Source of the DNA: Hordeum vulgare subsp. vulgare
Taxonomy: Eukaryota; Streptophyta; Magnoliopsida; Poales; Poaceae
Direction of reading: 5' to 3'
Length of the DNA: 64,000 bases
Assembly (NCBI RefSeq): GCF_904849725.1
Contig: NC_058521.1
Coordinates: 345,262,638 to 345,326,637 of the forward strand
The position numbers and the translations under genes are program-made. Position 1 is the first letter of the stretch, and every line of letters starts with the position of its first letter. Below the pieces are notes generated by a model. That model ran no database searches. It saw only the letters and a list, made by a program, of their open reading frames with translations, and was not told the origin of the DNA. Below, in pieces: positions 59,841-64,000 of this stretch.

Positions 59841-61347
59841 TCATACGTCTCCAACGTATCTATAATTTTTGATGGTTCCATGCTATTATCTTGTCAAACT
59901 TTGGACGTTTTGTATGCCTTTTATATATTTTTTGGGACTAACTTATTAACTCAGTGCCAAGTGTCAGTTCCTGTTTTTTCCGTGTTTTTGACGCTTTTCA
60001 GAGGAGAATATTAAACGGAGTCCAAACGGAATAAAACCTCCGAAAAAGATTTTTTCCGGAACAGAAGATACGCGCGGAACTTGAGAACCAAGGCAGAGGA
60101 CGCCAGGGGAGGCCACAAGCCCCCTAGCCATGGCATGGGGGGCACCTAGCAGGCTTATGGGCCCCCTATGGCTCCTCTGCCCTACTTCTTCCGGCTATAA
60201 ATCCCCGAAAAGTCCAAAACCATGAAATAGATCCACGAAAATACTTTTCCGCCGCCGCAAGTTTCTCTCTCCGCAAGATCCCATCTGGGCACGTTCTGGT
60301 GCCCTGCCGGAGGGGGGATTCAGATACGGAGGGCTTCTTCATCAACACCATTGCCTCTGCGATGATGCGTGAGTAGTTCACCATAGACCTTCGCGTCCAT
60401 AGCTAGTATTTAGATGGCTTCTTCTCTCTCTTGGATCTTCAATACAAAGTTCTCCATGATCTTCATGGAGATCTATCCGATGTAATCTTCTTTTGCGGTG
60501 TGTTTGTCGAGATCCGATGAATTGTGGATTTATGATCAGATTATCTATGAATCTTATTTGAGTTTCTTCTAATCTCTTATATGAATGATTTCATATCCTT
60601 GTAATTCTCGTCGAGTTGTGGTTTTTTTTGGCCAACTTGATCTACGATTCTTGCAATGGGAGAAGTGGTTGGTTTTCGGTTCATATCGTGCGGTGACCTC
60701 ACCCAGTGACAGAATGGGTTGTGAGGCACACATCGTGTTGTTGCGATCAAGGGTAAAAAGATGGGGTTTATATCTATTGCATGAATTTATCCCTCTACAT
60801 CATGTCATCTTGCTTAAGGCGTTACTCTGTTTGTCATGAACTCAATACACTAGATGCATGCTGGATAGCGGTCGATGTGTGGAATTATAGTAGTAGATGC
60901 AGAAAGTATCGGTATACTTGTCTCGGCCGTGATGCCTATATGGATGATCATTGCCTTAGATATTGTCATGACTTTGCGCGGTTTTATCAATTGCTCGACA
61001 GTAATTCGTTGACCCACCGTAATATTTGCTATCTTGAGACAAGCCTCTAGTGAGCACTATGGCCCTTGGGTCTACTTCACATCATATTTTCAGCCCTACA
61101 CTTGTACTTTGTTGCACTTTCCACCTTCAGATCTCACCTTGCAATCAATCGTGAAGGGATTCACAACCCCTTTGTAGCGTTGGGTGCAAGATTGCTGTTT
61201 TTGCGCAGGTACATTGGTGCTTCATATTGATACTCCTACTGGATTGATACCTTGGTTCTCAAACTGAGGGAAATACTTACAGCAACTGTGCTTGATCACC
61301 CTTTCCTCTTCAAGGGAAAAAAACCAACGCAAGCTCAAGAGGTAGCA
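59841..61347 (+). repeat. Element F 3' LTR
   Basis: It starts TCATACGTCTCC and ends GAGGTAGCA at 61347, next to TSD ATTAC (61348-61352). TATAAAT is at 60196-60202. Confidence 0.9.
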
Positions 61348-61352
61348 ATTAC

Positions 61353-63200
61353 CCTGTGGAACTACATGTTACACTTGCTCAGCCGGGACAACGGGATGTC
61401 CATGGCTTTGAGAGTGTCCACGTAGATGATGTTTAGCCGCTGCCTCCATCCATGAGGACTTTCTGCTGTCGGAACCCGTTGACTACGTGATCGACCACCC
61501 GCGCCTGCCTCCCAGGGGTGGCTATGTTAGTGGGGCGGTCCGATTGGTCGAATGTAACGGTTGTCTTTGCCCAGTTGAGGTACTTTGTGACAGTCGGTGC
61601 TGCCATGTTCACCTCCCGATTGATAACTTTCAATCGGCTCTTGCTCTCGACGTCCGCGAAGATCATGAGGGTCGCCTGAATGTTCGGATACCCGGAAGCA
61701 TCCATAGAATTGTCCTCATCTTCCTTGTCCCCGGAGGTCTCTCTGCCTATCTCCGTCCGGAACAGACGACAGTTGCGGGCTGTGTGTTTGGCGGGGATAG
61801 TCCCCCCCTCCTCGTCTTCGCGAGAATGAATCGGACACAACTGGTCCAATAGGTTGCCCTTTGACTCGACATTCTTTTTTCCAGCCCAGTTCTTCTTATT
61901 TTTGGATTTATTTTGGCCCTATCCTAGGACAACAACTACTTCGGCTTTACGTGACGGGTCGCCTTTTCACTTTTGCTTCTTCCTAGTGTTGCCTGACTGA
62001 GGGGTTTCGCTGGCTGGGCCTTTGCCGCGGAGGCGTTCTTCTTCTTCGCCATTCGCGTACCGATTGGCGATTTCTATGGCCCGACCGAGGGACATGTCCC
62101 TTGATCGGCCAAACTTGAGGATGAGCTCCCGATATCGAGTGCCCGCTTTGAAAGCGCACACATCTTGGTGCTTAGTGACGTTCTCAACGGTGTTGTGTAG
62201 CATGGTCCATCGCTGGATGTACTCCCTAAGATTCTTGTTGCTCTTCTGGACACAACGTTTCATCTCCGTCAGGCCGCCTGGGCACTTGTATGTGCCCTCT
62301 AAGGTCTTCACGAACACTCGGACGAGGTCGCCCCAACTGTGGATGCAACTGCAGGGCAGCTAGTTGAGCCAAGCCCTAGTGGACCCCTCCAACATGACGG
62401 GTAGATGTTTCATAGAGACATAGTCGTCGTTGCTGTTGATCTGGACGACCACTTGGTAGTCTTCCAGCCAGGTCTCTCGCTCAAACTCACCATTGAACTC
62501 ACCGATCCCCATGGCCAACCGGTAGTTGGAGGGAATTTCGACCTCTCGGATGTGTCGGCCGAAGCACTCGAGGCCGCACACTCCTCGGCCAGCTCGCAAT
62601 CGATCAATCACATCTAGCGTGATAATGGGACAAGCATTAAACTCGGGGGGCAGGTAGTCGCCGCCCTCATTACCCCGATGCCGATTGGAGCTTGGCTTGC
62701 GGTAGTGAGGACGGCGACCGAGTGAGACCCTCCCCTGAGGGGGTGACTTGCTTCGGTCCCAGTGACCCTGCCTCCAGTCTCCACGCGGGCCTCTCTGAGG
62801 AGGAGCATACCTTTGGCATCGTCTATGCACGTGCGGGCTATGAGCAGACTACACGGTGTCCATTTTGATGGACTTGTTGTGAATGTGGTGTCGCGATTGC
62901 AACACTTTGGAATTATGCTGCACGACCATCTTCAAGAGAGCCTGAATAAGGCGAATGCCTTCCCCGGCTGCGTTTTCACTCGGCTGAATTTAATTAGCGA
63001 TCCGAGTGGAAGCGGCCATGTTCAGCAGAGGAGTCCCCATCACCTTGATGTGCCGCAGGCGGTCGTTCGGAAACAACTACGTGCAACTGCGACTAGAGCT
63101 CGGTTGATCCCTCGCAGCCCGAACGTCGAGCGAATGCTGGAGTCGCTTGAGGCGCTCGCGCTCGGCTAGATTGGCTAGCCTTGCGTTGTCCAGCATGATC
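61353..63200 (-). pseudogene. Element E gag and protease N-terminus
   Basis: Minus strand. Gag with SNYRLAMGIGEFNGEFERET and MKHLPVMLEGSTRAWLN (62360-62830), and LREYIQRWTMLHNTVENVTK (61967-62317). Then the zinc-finger-like CPIHSREDEEGG block and protease KVLMDGGSG (61433-61849). The N-terminus (about 62830-63200) is degraded, and the 5' leader is cut at 63361. Motifs are colinear with element C gag. Confidence 0.8.
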
Positions 63201-63361
63201 TCCTCCGGGGTGTTCCCGGTGATGGGGGTGTGGAGGACTTGATCGCTCCTCCGCCGAAGTTCCTCCTACTGATGCTTGGTGAGCGGCTACGGAATGTGGT
63301 GGCTGCCATCGCCGTGGCGACGCTTTGTGCTGTCACGCTCGAGAGAATTCTCTAGTGCGTA

Positions 63362-64000
63362 TGTGGGGACCCCAACTTACGAGTCGAGATCGTCGAATGA
63401 GCATGCTCAGTGATCCCAGAGATCAATGCTCACCGAACACATAGAAACTGAATAACAAGAGTCTTACATCCATACGTACCGTTTGATACAATAAATGACC
63501 ATTGCAGTCAAGTCTTACATATATAGGGCCTTGAATGCCAGCACACCAAACTTGACCAATAGCGGAGATATTGGTCGAAAGTGTGAATCCATGCCATTAG
63601 TATTAACCTACACGCATTGTGGCTGAGAAGCATCCAAGCTCGCAGGAACGTCACCAAGTTACTCTTCAACATTTCCTGTTCTCTCATACCTGGTCAATGA
63701 AATAACAAGTGGAAAGTCAATGAGTACTTTGAATGTACTCGCGAACAGCCAATGATGTGGAACAAGGTAATAAAGGAACATGAACTAGCATAAGAATGCA
63801 GCCTTTGCGGAAAGCAGGTTTTAATTGGAAAATGTGCATGGTCAATTACTTGTATGGATATGCATCATAAGCTAGATGGTAATTATGAATACGGGTCACA
63901 TATATCAACATACTGCGGAGGGCTGACCACCTCAGGTTCACCCTATATGCCAAGTCACCGGACTTGACAATATCATCTTCCTCGACCACACACACACACA
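63362..64000. mobile_element. Start of a further LTR element (I), runs off right edge
   Basis: Similarity to Tat gag/leader stops at 63361, and TGTGGGGACCCCAACTTACG begins, a typical LTR start for a grass Gypsy family. GCGTA (63357-63361) would be its TSD. There is no coding sequence. Orientation and family are not determined. Confidence 0.5.
63987..64000. repeat. (CA)n microsatellite at window end
   Basis: Seven CA dinucleotides up to the last base; the tract may continue outside. Confidence 0.8.

Larger units (their letters stand above)
53228..61347 (+). mobile_element. Element F: Sabrina-like gag-protease-only element, plus strand
   Basis: A complete 8120-bp element with 5' LTR 53228-54731 (1504 bp), 3' LTR 59841-61347 (1507 bp) and TSD ATTAC. 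It is inserted in the protease region of E, about 45-50 codons after the active-site motif. It is the same family as element A, in inverted orientation. Coding is limited to gag and protease (54949-57021), followed by 2.8 kb of non-coding DNA. Confidence 0.93.
41492..63361 (-). mobile_element. Element E: older Tat-lineage Gypsy element, hosts G and F
   Basis: A relative of element C on the same strand. It has a 3' LTR (41492-42081), an antisense pseudogene (42839-46278), a tandem repeat array (46531-47830) and a gag-pol remnant (47935-63200, in three pieces). Solo LTR G (48955-50610) and element F (53228-61347) are inserted in pol. Without them about 12.1 kb of E remain. The 5' end with PBS and 5' LTR is missing, because the start of element I abuts gag at 63362. 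Confidence 0.88.

Noticed and set aside
1..64000. Host gene
   Set aside because: Every coding stretch I could identify belongs to a retrotransposon or a transposase remnant.

Overview
This window reads as repeat-rich intergenic DNA of a large grass genome, most likely a Triticeae species (wheat, Aegilops or barley). I infer this from the type of LTR retrotransposons present, not from a host gene. I found no host gene, rRNA, tRNA gene or CRISPR. Almost every base belongs to nested LTR retrotransposons. I resolved them from LTR ends, target-site duplications (TSDs), primer-binding sites (PBS), polypurine tracts (PPT) and decayed polyproteins. Element letters A to I are mine; family names are tentative and recalled, not searched.

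Layout. (1) 1-15636: a Copia polyprotein (H, minus strand) runs off the left edge. Element B (99-14116, TSD AACAC) is inserted in its integrase. Element A (1012-9216, TSD ATCTC) sits inside the 3' LTR of B. A and B are Sabrina/WHAM-like, minus strand, without reverse transcriptase. (2) 15637-16385: remnant of a PIF/Harbinger transposon. (3) about 16389-19204: a long AT-rich LTR with an initiator-tRNA-Met PBS, Tekay/Sukkula-like. Its leader is split by element C (19356-31493, TSD CCTGG) and then by element D. (4) C is a complete Tat-lineage Gypsy element. On the minus strand it has one gag-pol frame; on the opposite strand it has a five-exon antisense gene; between the two 3' ends lies a 70-bp tandem hairpin array. 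(5) D (31570-40979) is an Athila/Fatima-like element with gag, protease, RT, RNase H and integrase, plus an accessory ORF behind an LTR-like internal promoter. Its 5' LTR is truncated. (6) 40980-41491: unclassified. (7) E (41492-63361) is an older relative of C, carrying a solo LTR (G, 48955-50610, TSD TCCTT) and a complete plus-strand Sabrina-like element (F, 53228-61347, TSD ATTAC). E is cut at 63361 by the LTR-like start of element I, which runs off the right edge.

How the parts work together. A, B, F and D share a tRNA-Asp PBS, LTRs starting TGATACGT (on their own coding strand) and an AAGCTTGGGG PPT. D-type elements could therefore have supplied enzymes for the pol-less A, B and F. C and E form a second system whose antisense gene, intron palindromes, hairpin arrays and TATTTAAG promoter are all conserved between two diverged copies. 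All coding regions seen carry stops or frameshifts or are truncated.
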